From NCBI GenBank assembly GCA_020740775.1, contig JAHEWK010000023.1, forward strand, positions 124,001-188,000: a stretch of DNA of 64,000 nt. Reading direction: 5' to 3'. Shown here piece after piece: positions 54,256 to 64,000 of the stretch. Within the stretch, counting starts at the first letter, position 1. Each line of letters begins with the position of its first letter. Both the position numbers and the translations under genes were made by a program. The notes below the pieces were generated by a model. That model searched no databases. It was not told where the DNA came from and worked only from the letters and a program-made list of their open reading frames with translations. The DNA comes from Ilyonectria destructans (taxonomy: Eukaryota > Ascomycota > Sordariomycetes > Hypocreales > Nectriaceae).

Positions 54256-55245
54256 TTAGCAGTCTGATAATCGAATGTTCGAAAGCAATTCCTGCAGCTG
54301 TTGGGGACTTATGTGGATATCGTCAGGGTCTTTCTCCGGCCAGAGATCCAGCGATTCCAGGGCACAAAGGAGGGACCCAATCTGGAGTAGGAGGCAGTCG
54401 TGCTTCTGGTTTGGGCAAAGACTGCTCGCATCGGTATCATCCTCGGCGGTGAGGCTCCTAAGCACTCCGCTCCGAGCCTTGACGCGTAGATTGCGAAAAT
54501 AGCTGTATAATAGCTCGAGGGTCTTAGTGATGATCATATGCCTCTTGGCTAGAATAGTATCTGATCACAGTCAATTGCCAGCTGACAAGCTGAGGCTGCA
54601 ATGCATACCTTCAGTTCCTGGCGGAAGCGCGTCAGAAACGAGCATACCTGTAGGTCCAGAAAGGTGATATTCTTCTACCGCCAATTCGTCCTGGTGCTCA
54701 TCCGAGTCAAGAAGCTCCTGGTCTTCTGATAAAGACATTGGAGGTTCTTCCAGCGGAGCGCGAGTAAGCGATCCTTCCACACAGAGCCTGTGTGAAACGC
54801 AACAAAAGACTTCGGACAACCCGAATTCCCAGGAGATCCAGAGCCAAGAGGATTCGTTCCCACTCTCTTGAATCGTTGGATGGAGGTGTTCTAGCCAGCC
54901 TTTGAGCCACGGAGCTATTACAGCCGTTAACATATACTTATCCGTCAACACGGCAAGTTCTGCTAAGGTATCTAGCCCGAGTAGCTGAGGTACTTCGCCA
55001 AATCGAAGGTGGATGATGTTCAACACAATCTTCAGAGCCACGTAACTATCTTCGGTAAGATCGATGATGTTTGGATGAGTTGATTGTGCCTCGCCAGCCA
55101 ACATATGTTCCCACGGCTTGCCTGCCCTTATCATAGCGGTCGAGGACGCTAAGAATGACTGAAGTACAGTCTCACCGGACTGTTCCCTCGATTTAGAATA
55201 GTCTAAAACTTTTGCAAAAGGGCTGTGCGGGCGCCCCAGGATCAC
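54256..55245 (-). CDS. BTB/POZ-type fungal protein
   Basis: Model: 54609-55245 joined to 54256-54560, 313 residues. The 48-bp intron has donor GTATGC and acceptor GATCAG and joins in phase (GTE to DTILAKRH). The N-terminal half fits the fungal BTB pattern: FLASSTAMIRAGKPWEHML, the strand IIDLTEDSYVALKIVLNII, then VPQLLGLDTLAELAVLTDK and WLWISWEFGLSEVF. Such proteins often bridge partners or serve as ubiquitin-ligase adaptors. The usual start (a D-G-D-v strand before the ASS motif) is short here, so the true ATG may be upstream in another exon. Downstream on the same strand another open frame (about 54250-54050) has exon-like composition and is unassigned. Confidence 0.65.
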
Positions 55246-55909
55246 TCAACCGGTCACACCTACGCATAAGACGTTGAGTGGCCCTAGAGAAGCTTTCATT
55301 GGTTCTGTCACGTTTCTGGGTTGAGGAAGGAAGGGCAGTCATGGTCTAAGCATAGATACGCGATCGTCGTTAATCACATTGGACACCTCGGGAATTTGAG
55401 GATGCCAAGTACTATCTGTGCACGGATTAGCCACGTTTACGAAGGTAGAAACCAGTGGGGTTGGCGATATGGACCTCGCCAACATCCGCGGATTGGATAG
55501 CTTGGATAATTTTCTCTCTAAACTATGCAATGTTGAAGGCCATGCTGTCTTGGAGGTGAAACGTATTTTTGAGTCAAAGGAAGAGACGGCAAGGACCATT
55601 GAACATCGTCACGAAGCGGGTAAGTTATTTGTATTTGTATTGGTAACTACCCGTAGCTCAGTTTAATATTTTGAAAACATTAAAATGTGTCGCCCAATCA
55701 AGTCGCCCTGCACGGACGACGCTCTGGAGACTACTGCACGTGACTAGTTGACACGTATGCTTCTTCTGATTTCGACTAGAACATTCCAGAAACCGACTCA
55801 CGACTTTGCACCTTACAGTGGTTCTATTGGGGTACAAAATTCTGGAAGGAATGATGCTGCTTTTATATCATGTAGGCGGGGCTGGAATTCTAATTATGCG
55901 GGGTGCATT

Positions 55910-56085
55910 GGTAGATGCAGGATCCGTTACGGTCAATTTGATTAAATGGATAGTGTTCAAAGCAGTGATGATGATGTTGATGATTGCTTCTTCCGGTCAT
56001 CCGGACCGGCCAGAAGAGGGGTTATCAGACCCCCCTTCTGACTAAGGTCAGGATATCGATCTATCAGAGGTTTCGTAATACAGGG
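55910..56085 (+). repeat. Dispersed repeat, copy A2
   Basis: Inverse of 13470-13645. Homology between the copies ends at GGGTCAT (56085), exactly where LINE 3' sequence begins, so the LINE copy inserted into or replaced the rest of this repeat. Confidence 0.65.
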
Positions 56086-56548
56086 TCATAGACCGCGCAA
56101 CGAGAAGGCATGCTGCGATGCTCACAGACAAAGATGGGAAACCTATCATACTTCCTGGGAGGAAAGGCGGCGTCTGACGGTGACAAATGGGCGCCAGACA
56201 TGCGGGCAGTACGGGCGACGATCAAATTTGCCATTGCAACGGGGAGGCTTGACATGGACCAGAAGCCTCAGGCACACTAACTATTCAGATTGAATCCTAC
56301 TAACATCATACAGTCTCATTTTGGCAGACCGTGCTTCAGCTGCTGAGGATAGGATGCTGAACACTTGGAGAAATTGGCCTTCAAGCAGGCCTGTCACTGC
56401 ATATACATCAGATTGGAACAGTCAGTAAAGTGAAATTGTGGGGCTTCGGGTGATTATGGAAGAACCGTACGAAACGAAAATAGCTTAGCGCAAAGGCCCT
56501 CTGGGGTGTGTCCCCCCGGGCGAAATAAAATCCATCCATCCATCCATA
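56086..56548 (+). mobile_element. 5'-truncated LINE copy
   Basis: Plus-strand copy of the 3' end of the LINE family seen at 42.0-44.4 kb. Shared elements: GGGAAACCTATCATACTTCC, then GGCAGTACGGGCGACGATCA, the AGGATGCTGAACACTTGGAG region, and the final GGGCGAAATAAAATCC. It ends in (CATC)n (TCCATCCATCCATCC). Only the last ~460 bases are present. Confidence 0.8.
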
Positions 56549-56819
56549 TTCCAACAGTAGATTAAAGCGTCGCTTGAAGTGCGCATGAGAGGCTGGTGTG
56601 GTAGCGTTGCATGAACTGATGCTTAGTTTAGGCCAACCGGGTTTTTGTGTGGTTCAATGCAATTCAACTCGCGAGTGAAACTCTGGTGGCGCGCCCCAAT
56701 CTGACTTGGTGGTTCTGCGTCAAATATTTAAGTTTGATCATCCCCCACGCAATGATATCTCAGGACTCCGAAGTCCAACCTCTTGCCACCCCGTGTGTGT
56801 TCGTCGCCTCCTACAAACC

Positions 56820-57314
56820 ATGCGCCGCTATCTAGCAACAATCATCGGCCTCGAGATCGGCCTTACACTATCAACAATCATCGGCCTCGAGCCGACGCCA
56901 AACAACACACTCTTAAGCATCCAGCGCGTGATTGAAGCCGCACAAATCGACGCCATATTGGCGACGCCCTGCGATCCCTTCGCTCTCGCACATGTGATTG
57001 CGCTGGCCAAGCTCGGTGATATCGCCGATGGATCAGCGAAGTCTACGGAGCGCAATGTGCGTCAGGTCTGGCGCGGGCCCAGCGCGGAGGATATCGCGGA
57101 AGCGACGGCGATGGGCATGCGACGGGAAGAGACGAGACCGAAGCACGGGACTTTAAGGAAGGAGCGTAAGAAGCTGGCGGAGAAGATCTATTACTTACAA
57201 GTTGATATTCTGGAGTTTGTGCCGTGGGCCAGAAGCCAGAATGCGAAGGACTGGTTAGCGAAAACACATGTGCCACCACGCGAGGAGAGTGGTGGTGGTG
57301 GAGGGTCTAGTTGA
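56820..57314 (+). CDS. Hypothetical 164-residue protein
   Basis: Single exon from MRRYLATIIGLEIGLTLS to GGGGGSS. The N-terminus has a direct duplication (ATIIGLE / STIIGLE; DNA string ACAATCATCGGCCTCGAG twice). Core: SIQRVIEAAQIDAILATP, FALAHVIALAKLGDIADG, then a basic helical stretch (MRREETRPKHGTLRKERKK) and LQVDILEFVPWARSQNAK. Predicted mostly alpha-helical, ending in a Gly/Ser tail. No family recognised. It lies about 570 bp upstream of the HeLo receptor in the same direction. Confidence 0.5.
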   Translation: MRRYLATIIGLEIGLTLSTIIGLEPTPNNTLLSIQRVIEAAQIDAILATPCDPFALAHVIALAKLGDIADGSAKSTERNVRQVWRGPSAEDIAEATAMGMRREETRPKHGTLRKERKKLAEKIYYLQVDILEFVPWARSQNAKDWLAKTHVPPREESGGGGGSS

Positions 57315-57880
57315 ATAGAAAGTAATTTGGGTTGTAGATAGTCTGGTCTATATCCTCATGTAGTGATATACGTACTCTGTTTACTACTGCACATATGTAC
57401 CAATCTATGACCTGTCGTTTCTTAAACCTGACTTGTGTCGGATGCGTGCCGAGGTAGATGACGTCGTCTCCGTCCTCTTCAGTCAGGCGTGAAGGTATCA
57501 TACTTGGCTCAACAGAACGTCGCTGTCAACGTTGTTGGGGGCTACAGCTCGGTCTCGGGTGTCGTGCGACATGAGTCTTGACAGTGGACCTGAAAAGTTA
57601 AATCTGTCCCATACAGAGATTGGGCCATGCGCGCAGCGATGAGGGGTGTTCCCCTTATTCTATATTATCCACCACTCCGAACTGCTCTTGCCCTAATACG
57701 ATGTCGGCAGGCTCTACCTCTTCCCCCTCAGATTGGCTCACTTGCATGCTGTGGGCGACAAGCTGCACATGACGTGCCGGCTGCCGTATGTGGCTGTGCA
57801 AAGAAACTTGGCTGCCTCACCAGGCCGCCTATCAAGAGGCACCCCGCGCGGATTTATTCCCGCAACCAAAGCACGCAGCC

Positions 57881-60800
57881 ATGGAGCCTGTTGGACTGGC
57901 CATTGGAATCGCTGGGCTTGCCGGCCTCTTCAGTTCCTGCTTAGAAGCCGTCGAGAAGGTGCAGTCTTACAGGTCTTTCGGGGCTGATTCTCAGGTGCTA
58001 GACACCCAGTTCAAGGCTGAAAAGCTCCGCTTCGAGCAATGGGGCCGGCATGTCGGGTTCGACCGAGGGAAGCCGTCGGCCGAACACCACCAGGCTCTCG
58101 ATGACCCGGACATATCTTCGGCAGTACGAGACCTTTTTCTGATTATCGATAATATTTGCAACGCAAACGGCGCTTCTCGGCGCCCGCTCCTGGCCAGCAC
58201 CGGGCTTGCTAAGGATGAATTGTTTCGCGCCAGCCAAGCCCATCCTTCCCGCACCGCACCATCCGAATCCAAGAGGCGAAAGCTTGCTTGGGCGTTAGGC
58301 GGTAAGGGAGAACGTATAGAGCAGGTCAACCTCTTCGGGAGGGTGGTGCAGCAATTGCACAACTTGGTTCCTCCTGACGGCGCGAAGGCTACACGGCCGG
58401 GACATGGACCAAACTTCGGGGGTACCGATGCCCTTGTGCCCCTGCAAGGTGCGGATGCGAATTTTGGCTTGATGCTGGTTGTCGTGCTGTTCTAACCGAG
58501 ATTTGCAGGAACATTCTCAGATCACGCTTGGCCGAGCTTCGGCAGATTTTAGCTCGGATTGACGGCGAGATCAAAGGTAAGATGACGGACCCCACCACAT
58601 TCCCGTCCCGAAGCTAACGGGTGAAGCCGAGACTCGACGTGAAGTCCACACCTGGCTGCTCGGTCGCCACTCTGCCAACGAACTCTACGACGACTCCGTC
58701 CAGAAGAGGCTGGACGGCACCTGCGACTGGATTCTGGACCAGCCCGCATTTCTCCACTGGCTCTCACCCGACTTTCCGGCAGGGACCGCCAAGCTGCTTT
58801 GGATTAACGGACCTGCCGGGTTCGGAAAGACGATCCTATGTGCCAGAGTGGTCGAACACCTTTCTCCACGCTGGAGACGCCCGTCGCACACTTCTTCTTC
58901 TCATCCGACTTTGAGAGCCGCAAGGACCCCTTTGTGGCCATAAGATCATGGATCTCTCAGATGGCGTCGCGTCACGCGGACGCGTTCGGCTTGGTCCGCC
59001 AGAGATGGGAGGCCGAACAGGACCGGGTGGCAACGCGAGCAACCGTCGTCAAGCTAATCCGAGAGCTCCTCCAGGCCGTACCCGGCTGTACACTGGTTGC
59101 CGATGGTCTGGATGAATGCACCGAGCTTGAAAACAGCAGCGTCTCCGTCGCAACCTTTCTCGAGACTGTCAAGAAAGCGGTCGTAGATACGACTACCCGG
59201 ATCTTGATCGTCAGTCGCGACATGCCTGAGATCCGACATGTTCTGAAGGATAATACGAGGGCGGGATTTATCGAGTACAAGATATCGCCCGAAGACGTTC
59301 GAGCCGACACGGCGTTGTATTCCAAAAGCATCGTCGACAGGAAGCTATCCAACAAGAGCGAAGCAATTAAAAGCGAAATTTCCGGGAGAATGGCCGACCG
59401 TTGCGAGGGCCAGTTTCTGTGGTTGAAGATGCAGGAGAACCATCTGCGTAGAGGCAAAACCAAGAAGCAGCTCGAGGACGCTATCGCTAAAACTCCAGTC
59501 GGGCTCGAACGCCTCTACGATCGGAATTGGGAGAAAATAGCAAGTCTCGAGGAAGAGGATAAAACTCGGGCGATTTCCCTGTTACGCTGGGCTGCGTTTG
59601 CTCTGCGACCCCTGACGGTTTGTGAGATCACCGAGGCTGTACTTATTCACGAGGACTGCGACGACTTCCCGCTTGACGAACTCCCTGACTCGGTTGACGA
59701 TGACTACATCGAGAGCGAAATACTGGATCTTTGCGGTCCGCTCTTAGAAGTCCGGAGCCAACCCTCGGAACCTTCCCCAGCATTTAGGACTGTGCACTTG
59801 ACACATTTCTCGGTCAAGCAGTATCTCCTCTACAACACTCTAGCTCAAGAAAAACTCCTACTGGCTAACGAGAGATTGCGGGCTTCCAACGAAGCGATTG
59901 AAAGTACACTACTCGCCAAGTTGTGTCTCCACTACATCAATTTTCCGCAAGTCTGGCAAGGCACGCTTCGGGAACCTATGGGCACTCTTGGGAAGTCGTT
60001 CCGAGGCTACGCAGCAGGCTCGTGGTATCGCCATGCTAACTTGGGAGTGTCAAATGATGCGGATATGATCAGGCTTACAAATGTGCTGCTTGATCGAACC
60101 AATCCCACCTGGAGGGAGTGGAGGGAGTGGTTCGATTCAAATGATGACGAGGTGAAGGACAATAACGAAGAGTTCATGAAAGCAGAGCTAGCCAAGGAGA
60201 CGAGGCCGCCCAGCCCTCTATACTACGCATCGAAACTCGGGTTGACGGGCGCAGCGATCTATCTTATCAAGGAACGCAGGTACAACGCAGATGAGAAGAG
60301 TAGTTTAGGGAGAACGGCTCTTGGAGCTAGCTGTGCGAAAGGGAATGTGACTATCGTGAAGGCACTACTTGACGCGAAGGCCAACGTCACGGTTGCCAAC
60401 CACAACAGTTGGACGCCAGTACTTACAGCATCGTTGAATGGGCACGTGGAAGTGGTCAAGCTGCTTCTCGAGAAGGGAGCCGATATCGCTGTTGCGACCA
60501 AGTACGGATGGACGCCATTAAATGCAGCCTCTGACAACGGACACGTCGAAGTGGTCAAGCTGCTTCTTGAACAAGGGGGCGATGTCACGGTTGAGACTGT
60601 CGAGGGATGGACGCCACTCTATGCAGCATCATTGAATGGACACGTCGAAGTAGTCAAGTTGCTTCTTGAGAAGGACGCTGACGTTACGGTTAAGACCGTC
60701 GAGGGATGGACGCCACTCTATGCAGCATCATTGAATGGACACGTCGAAGTGGTCAAGTTGCTTCTCGAACACCCTGATATTGAAGCCACTAGCAAAGACG

Positions 60801-61339
60801 GTCATGGCCGCACAGCATTGTTTGTCGCCGCCAGGCAGGGACATCATGAAGTGGTGCAAGTACTACTACTTGCCAATGGCCCTTCCGCGTCAAATGTCAA
60901 GGACTGGTATGGTACAACACCTTTATTCGCCGCATCGAGAAACGGCTATACCAAGACAGTAGAGCTTTTGCTCGCCGCCGACGATGCCTGTGTTGATTCT
61001 CAAGATGGGTTTGGCCGAACTTTAATCTGGTGGGCCAGGCGGAGCGGAAACCCTGAACTCCACCAGCTTCTCCTCCATCATGCCGAAATGACAGGCACCC
61101 AAATCAGCGCCGACGACACTGTCATAAAGAGCAGCCCGGTAACGCTCGATCAGAGCTCACGTTGGTGTGAAGCCTGTACATTATGCATCCCGGCTGGCTG
61201 CATGTACTACTCTTGCGAAATTTGCGATGGCGGCAACTTTGATATCTGCCTGGAGTGCTCTGAGATTGGCGTAAAGTGCCGCTCTGGTTCTCACGCGTTG
61301 GTGCGACACGAGCCAGACGATACTGTCGATGGTGGCTAG
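57881..61339 (+). pseudogene. HeLo-NACHT-ankyrin-ZZ NOD-like receptor with frameshift
   Basis: Starts MEPVGLAIGIAGLAGLFSS, a HeLo cell-death domain (57881 to about 58400). An intron of uncertain edges lies near 58440-58502, and a clear second intron at about 58577-58624 (GTAAGA...GTGAAG) leads into AETRREVHTWLLG. NACHT: Walker A NGPAGFGKT (58809-58832) and Walker B TLVADGLDECTE (about 59090). Then TPLY-type ankyrin repeats (60220-61080), and a C-terminal ZZ zinc finger (WCEACTLCIPAGC, YSCEICDGGNFDICLEC). HeLo domains permeabilise membranes to kill the cell when the receptor oligomerises. Between Walker A and the next motif (FFFSSDF) the frame changes at 58858-58872 without GT-AG signals, consistent with a 2-base loss. 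The exon 1/2 phase also does not close. Confidence 0.88.
60305..61080 (+). repeat. Ankyrin repeat block with near-identical 99-bp units
   Basis: Seven to eight ankyrin units. The units beginning at about 60605 and 60704 share GGATGGACGCCACTCTATGC and are identical over the first 66 bases except one. Flanking units carry the same protein core (GHVEVVKLLLE) with more base changes. Confidence 0.85.
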
Positions 61340-62231
61340 CACGGGGCCCTGCGACTAAGCAGACTGGGTCGTCCCTCGCTGCAGACCTAGACAAGGTCCC
61401 GTTGGTTTTCTACCATAACTCTCGACATTTTACTCACCGTATGTGCCCCATTATAAAGCGTGTATGCATCAAGTTAACGACGTGATCTTCAAGATTCGGT
61501 ACCATACCCGCGAATTATTATCGGACACAACCTCCCACATCAGAACGCAAGCTACACACTCCATCACCCTGGATGGAGCACCTGACCGTGAGTTCTGCTG
61601 ATGTTGAAGAAGAAAGATATGCTCATTCCGGTTAATAGATAGTTTGAGGAGTCATGCCGAGAGTCATTGACGATTGAACGGAGCACCCGAAATCTTGAAG
61701 GACATATGACCCGGAGGCTGGATAGGGCCGATAGAATAACGCACATGTTAGTATTATTGCTGTACTGCGATGCAAGCTACGATAATGTTGTGAGATTTAT
61801 AATGTGGAATTTCGACCTGATGTGATAAAGATGATGTGATATATCTTGCGGCTTGTATCTCAGTTGCAGGACGAGGAGTGTGATGAAGAACTTTGTCAGG
61901 AGATATGCAATAAATAGATTGGGGTGGATTGTGCAGACAGCCAGAGCGACAGCAATGACGACGAAGAGGGGAGTGATGATGAAGAGTTTGATGATGAAAG
62001 CTCTGATGCACAAGACCTCGACGAAGACTGCAATGATGAATTAAGTGATTACAAAGAGGAAGAAGACGATACAGCGGCAACCTCGATGATGATACTCCCC
62101 TCTGGTACTTGGCTGGATCTCTCTGAGTCTTTATTTCAACTCTCGATGTGTTTTAGACACATCAAGACCAGATCGGAAACATGGACTCATCATTTTACAG
62201 CAGTCATGGGGATCCAGCGACGTTCTCTTGC
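61340..62231. other. Intergenic with an acidic low-complexity tract
   Basis: The plus frame at 61924-62080 encodes a Glu/Asp/Ser run (DDEEGSDDEEFDDESSD) from GATGA repeats. The minus frame is His-rich over the same bases. Neither has supporting structure. I see no other feature. Confidence 0.4.
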
Positions 62232-62823
62232 CTATCTCACAGCCTGCCAGTCAACGCCCAAGTTCGCTGGACTGATATAATCAAACCACCGCGAACGCTG
62301 TTCGTCAGTCAATTGACGGAAGGCGTTGTGACATGGCAAATGTGGAAAGATCAGGTGGAATGTGATGAATTCGGCGTCTTCGACCTTCGCGAAGATGAAA
62401 TGTGGCACGTCTTTCAGTCGTGACGGAATCAGTCGGGGCCGCTCCGAATCTAGATCCACGCGATCCAAGGTCAGGTGAATATCTGTGAGTATTTTGACAA
62501 TACTGAGGAGCAGAATAAAACCGGATCCCGTGAACCGCCGCTGCTGGAGAATCCACGAAGCCCAAGATGCTGTCGATGTCAAATGAAATGACCGGAGGAG
62601 TCTGTTGGGTCCGTTCAGCGTGGAGGCAAGCGTGCTTGGGCTTGCCATCGAGATGCCGGGCTGTATAACCGGAGAAAAACTCTTGCGATTCACTAGGGCT
62701 CAGACGCGCTGTCTTACTATAAACTGGGGGGGTGACGAAATGCCGGTTATCAAGTGTATGAGGCATGTGACGAGGGAATAGTCGATCAAGTTTGTGGTGG
62801 TTATATGATCCTTCGGCATCCAT
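62232..62823 (-). pseudogene. Uncharacterised fungal family, frame-broken
   Basis: The first frame (62823 to about 62560) encodes MDAEGSYNHHKLDRLFPRH and PPVISFDIDSILGFVDSPA. The second (62570-62232) encodes RVDLDSERPRLIPSRLKDV, PHFIFAKVEDAEFITFHL and FPHLPCHNAFRQLTDEQR. I recall both blocks in one protein family of unknown function that is common in sordariomycetes, with ISFDIDS followed by an LKDVPH(F/Y)xF block. No convincing intron joins them, and the C-terminus is missing, so this is probably a relic. Confidence 0.5.
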
Positions 62824-63329
62824 GTGCGCTGCTAGAGGTTTTCGATACTTCTGGCCACCACAACCATGGATTCCGACCAGAAACTGCTGGATAAACTTCT
62901 CTGTGACATACTTTACGTCAGACCAGGTGTTGCCATCAGGAAGATCTGCTTGCTCTCCAGCATGGAACTCCGGACTTTGAGATTCTGTCCGAGCTGCGTG
63001 CTCTTAGGCGTAGTGGTCCCACCCTATTTGACAAGTAGGTCAGCGCCATCTGAAGCCCTGTTAGTGGAATCCAGGAGGCAATTGCGATATAAGTCTTCAG
63101 CGCCGCAATGTGAAGGGCTGCCCCTGAGTTTGTTCAACGAAAGGGTGCGGTGGATTGGTCTATCTAAGACTAAGGAGTAGCAAAGGAGAAGGAGCTAAGC
63201 TAAGGGTAGCTTACAGTTATAAAGCAGAGCTCTCGTTTGCAGGGCGGTAGTAGCTAGCAGAAGGGAAGGTCAATCTCGCATAGCTAGGTCGGGACCGGCA
63301 CGGCATAGCTCGTGCCCCTATACCAGGCC

Positions 63330-64000
63330 TCAGCCCATGACAATGTGTCGTTCATAGAACTGAAGCATCTGTTTCGTGTCAACAAGGAAACCGACGAGCT
63401 GATGAGGTGAGGGAGGGATGAACTACCTTCTGCGGACACTTCTTGTAGATAGTTTGCGTGTTATGCTTGGTCTTCTCGCCGTTCTTCCATATAAGAAAAA
63501 CGACCAGCTTCCCATTGCCGCCGTCCTCACACGCGTCAATTGTCTCAACCTCATCCTCCCATGACCCTGAAGGAGGGCTCCAATTCTTCACAGTTGCGGG
63601 TGAAGTCTTACCAGTCAAATGCGTCTCGTTTCCTTGCAATCGCTTAGTAGTCGTCTTAGTGGTGCTATTTGTTGCCCGTCTTCGCTTTCTGTTCTGAGCC
63701 GCTTGGTCTGATTCCTTGATCATCTGATGTCTTCCACCAATCTTATTAAAATACTCGTTGAGAATCTCTTCGCCTGACACCCTGAAGAAAATGCGCTAAT
63801 TAGAAAACTGCAGGATAAAGTAGAGGAGCCTAATACATACTTGAGATTGCCCTCTGGTTCCCACGTCCAGTCTTTCTTGCTCTCATAGCCCTCCCACTGA
63901 ACCAGAAATTTGAGAGCTCCCTAGAAAGACGTCAGTTACAGACATGGCCCAGCTGGACGCAACATGCTAACATCTCTGTCGACGTAGTGGTTTTTGATCG
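63330..64000 (-). CDS. HP1-like chromodomain/chromoshadow protein, 5' part outside window
   Basis: Model: 63330-63368, 63427-63781, 63841-63920, 63972 to beyond 64000. All introns (58, 59 and 51 bp) are GT-AG with matching phases. The visible chromodomain reads HYVDRDGALKFLVQWEGYE, SKKDWTWEPEGNL and EEILNEYFNKIGG; WEGY and TWEP are the aromatic-cage and core residues that bind methylated H3K9. A short basic hinge follows (QNRKRRRATN). The chromoshadow domain has PSGSWEDEVETIDACED, KLVVFLIWKNGEKTKHN, IYKKCPQK and ends MLQFYERHIVMG at TGA 63330. Acts in heterochromatin silencing. Could be the main HP1 or an accessory paralogue; the short hinge is notable. Confidence 0.88.

Noticed and set aside
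55418..55666. 82-codon frame ending near a GTAAGT-like site
   Set aside because: Exon-like in part but no start context, partner exon or family; both strands are open.
1..64000. Starship giant transposon
   Set aside because: Cargo-like receptor genes are present, but no DUF3435 tyrosine recombinase frame or terminal repeats were found.

Overview
The window looks like chromosomal DNA of a filamentous ascomycete (Pezizomycotina, probably a sordariomycete). Evidence: short introns of about 46-75 bp with GT...AG ends and CTAAC-type branch points, HeLo- and PNP-type NACHT receptors, an intron-rich beta-tubulin, and a transposon mix (hAT, MULE, Helitron, Tad-like LINE, solo LTRs) typical of fungal accessory or heterochromatic regions. 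No rRNA, tRNA or CRISPR array was found. All splice models are read by eye from sequence.

Layout. 1-6 kb: gene-poor, with a 0.65 kb pyrimidine-rich minisatellite. 6-10 kb: an uninterrupted hAT transposon lying against a truncated second hAT. 10.4-12.9 kb: a zinc-finger-type hypothetical gene with one in-frame stop. 13.4-16 kb: a cluster of solo LTRs, four of them with exact 5-bp target duplications within 13.9-15.9 kb counting one inside another repeat. 17-20 kb: a 986-residue coiled-coil/C2H2 protein gene. 20.5-24.5 kb: a Myb/SANT-tailed gene split by a 2955-bp hAT element with a perfect 8-bp target duplication. 24.9-28.9 kb: a decayed PNP-NACHT-ankyrin-SPRY receptor fused head-on to a Helitron helicase fragment. 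30-32.1 kb: Helitron scrap and an intact two-exon gene with two OB-like modules. 32.2-35.4 kb: a MYND protein and a divergent beta-tubulin. 36-40.8 kb: an LTR remnant carrying a MITE, then pseudogene fragments. 40.9-41.8 kb: ATP synthase OSCP, the clearest housekeeping gene. 42-44.5 kb: a degraded LINE. 45.4-48.3 kb: an uncharacterised 286-residue protein and an RGS-domain protein. 48.65-52.7 kb: a MULE with about 100-bp inverted termini, carrying a transposase and a divergent second gene. 53-57.3 kb: small hypothetical genes, a BTB-type gene and repeats. 57.9-61.3 kb: a HeLo-NACHT-ankyrin-ZZ receptor with a frameshift after Walker A. 63.3-64 kb: the end of an HP1-like chromo/chromoshadow gene running off the window.

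How it fits together. Housekeeping genes (OSCP, beta-tubulin, MYND) sit in short islands between transposon nests. The two large receptors belong to the fungal NLR class used in allorecognition and programmed cell death. Both are damaged in this copy. The most informative observations are the exact hAT insertion in the Myb-tailed gene, the slippery A8 frameshift in the PNP receptor, near-identical ankyrin units in the HeLo receptor, alanine at beta-tubulin position 198, and the MULE with hairpin-bearing termini plus a related solo terminus at 20.5 kb.
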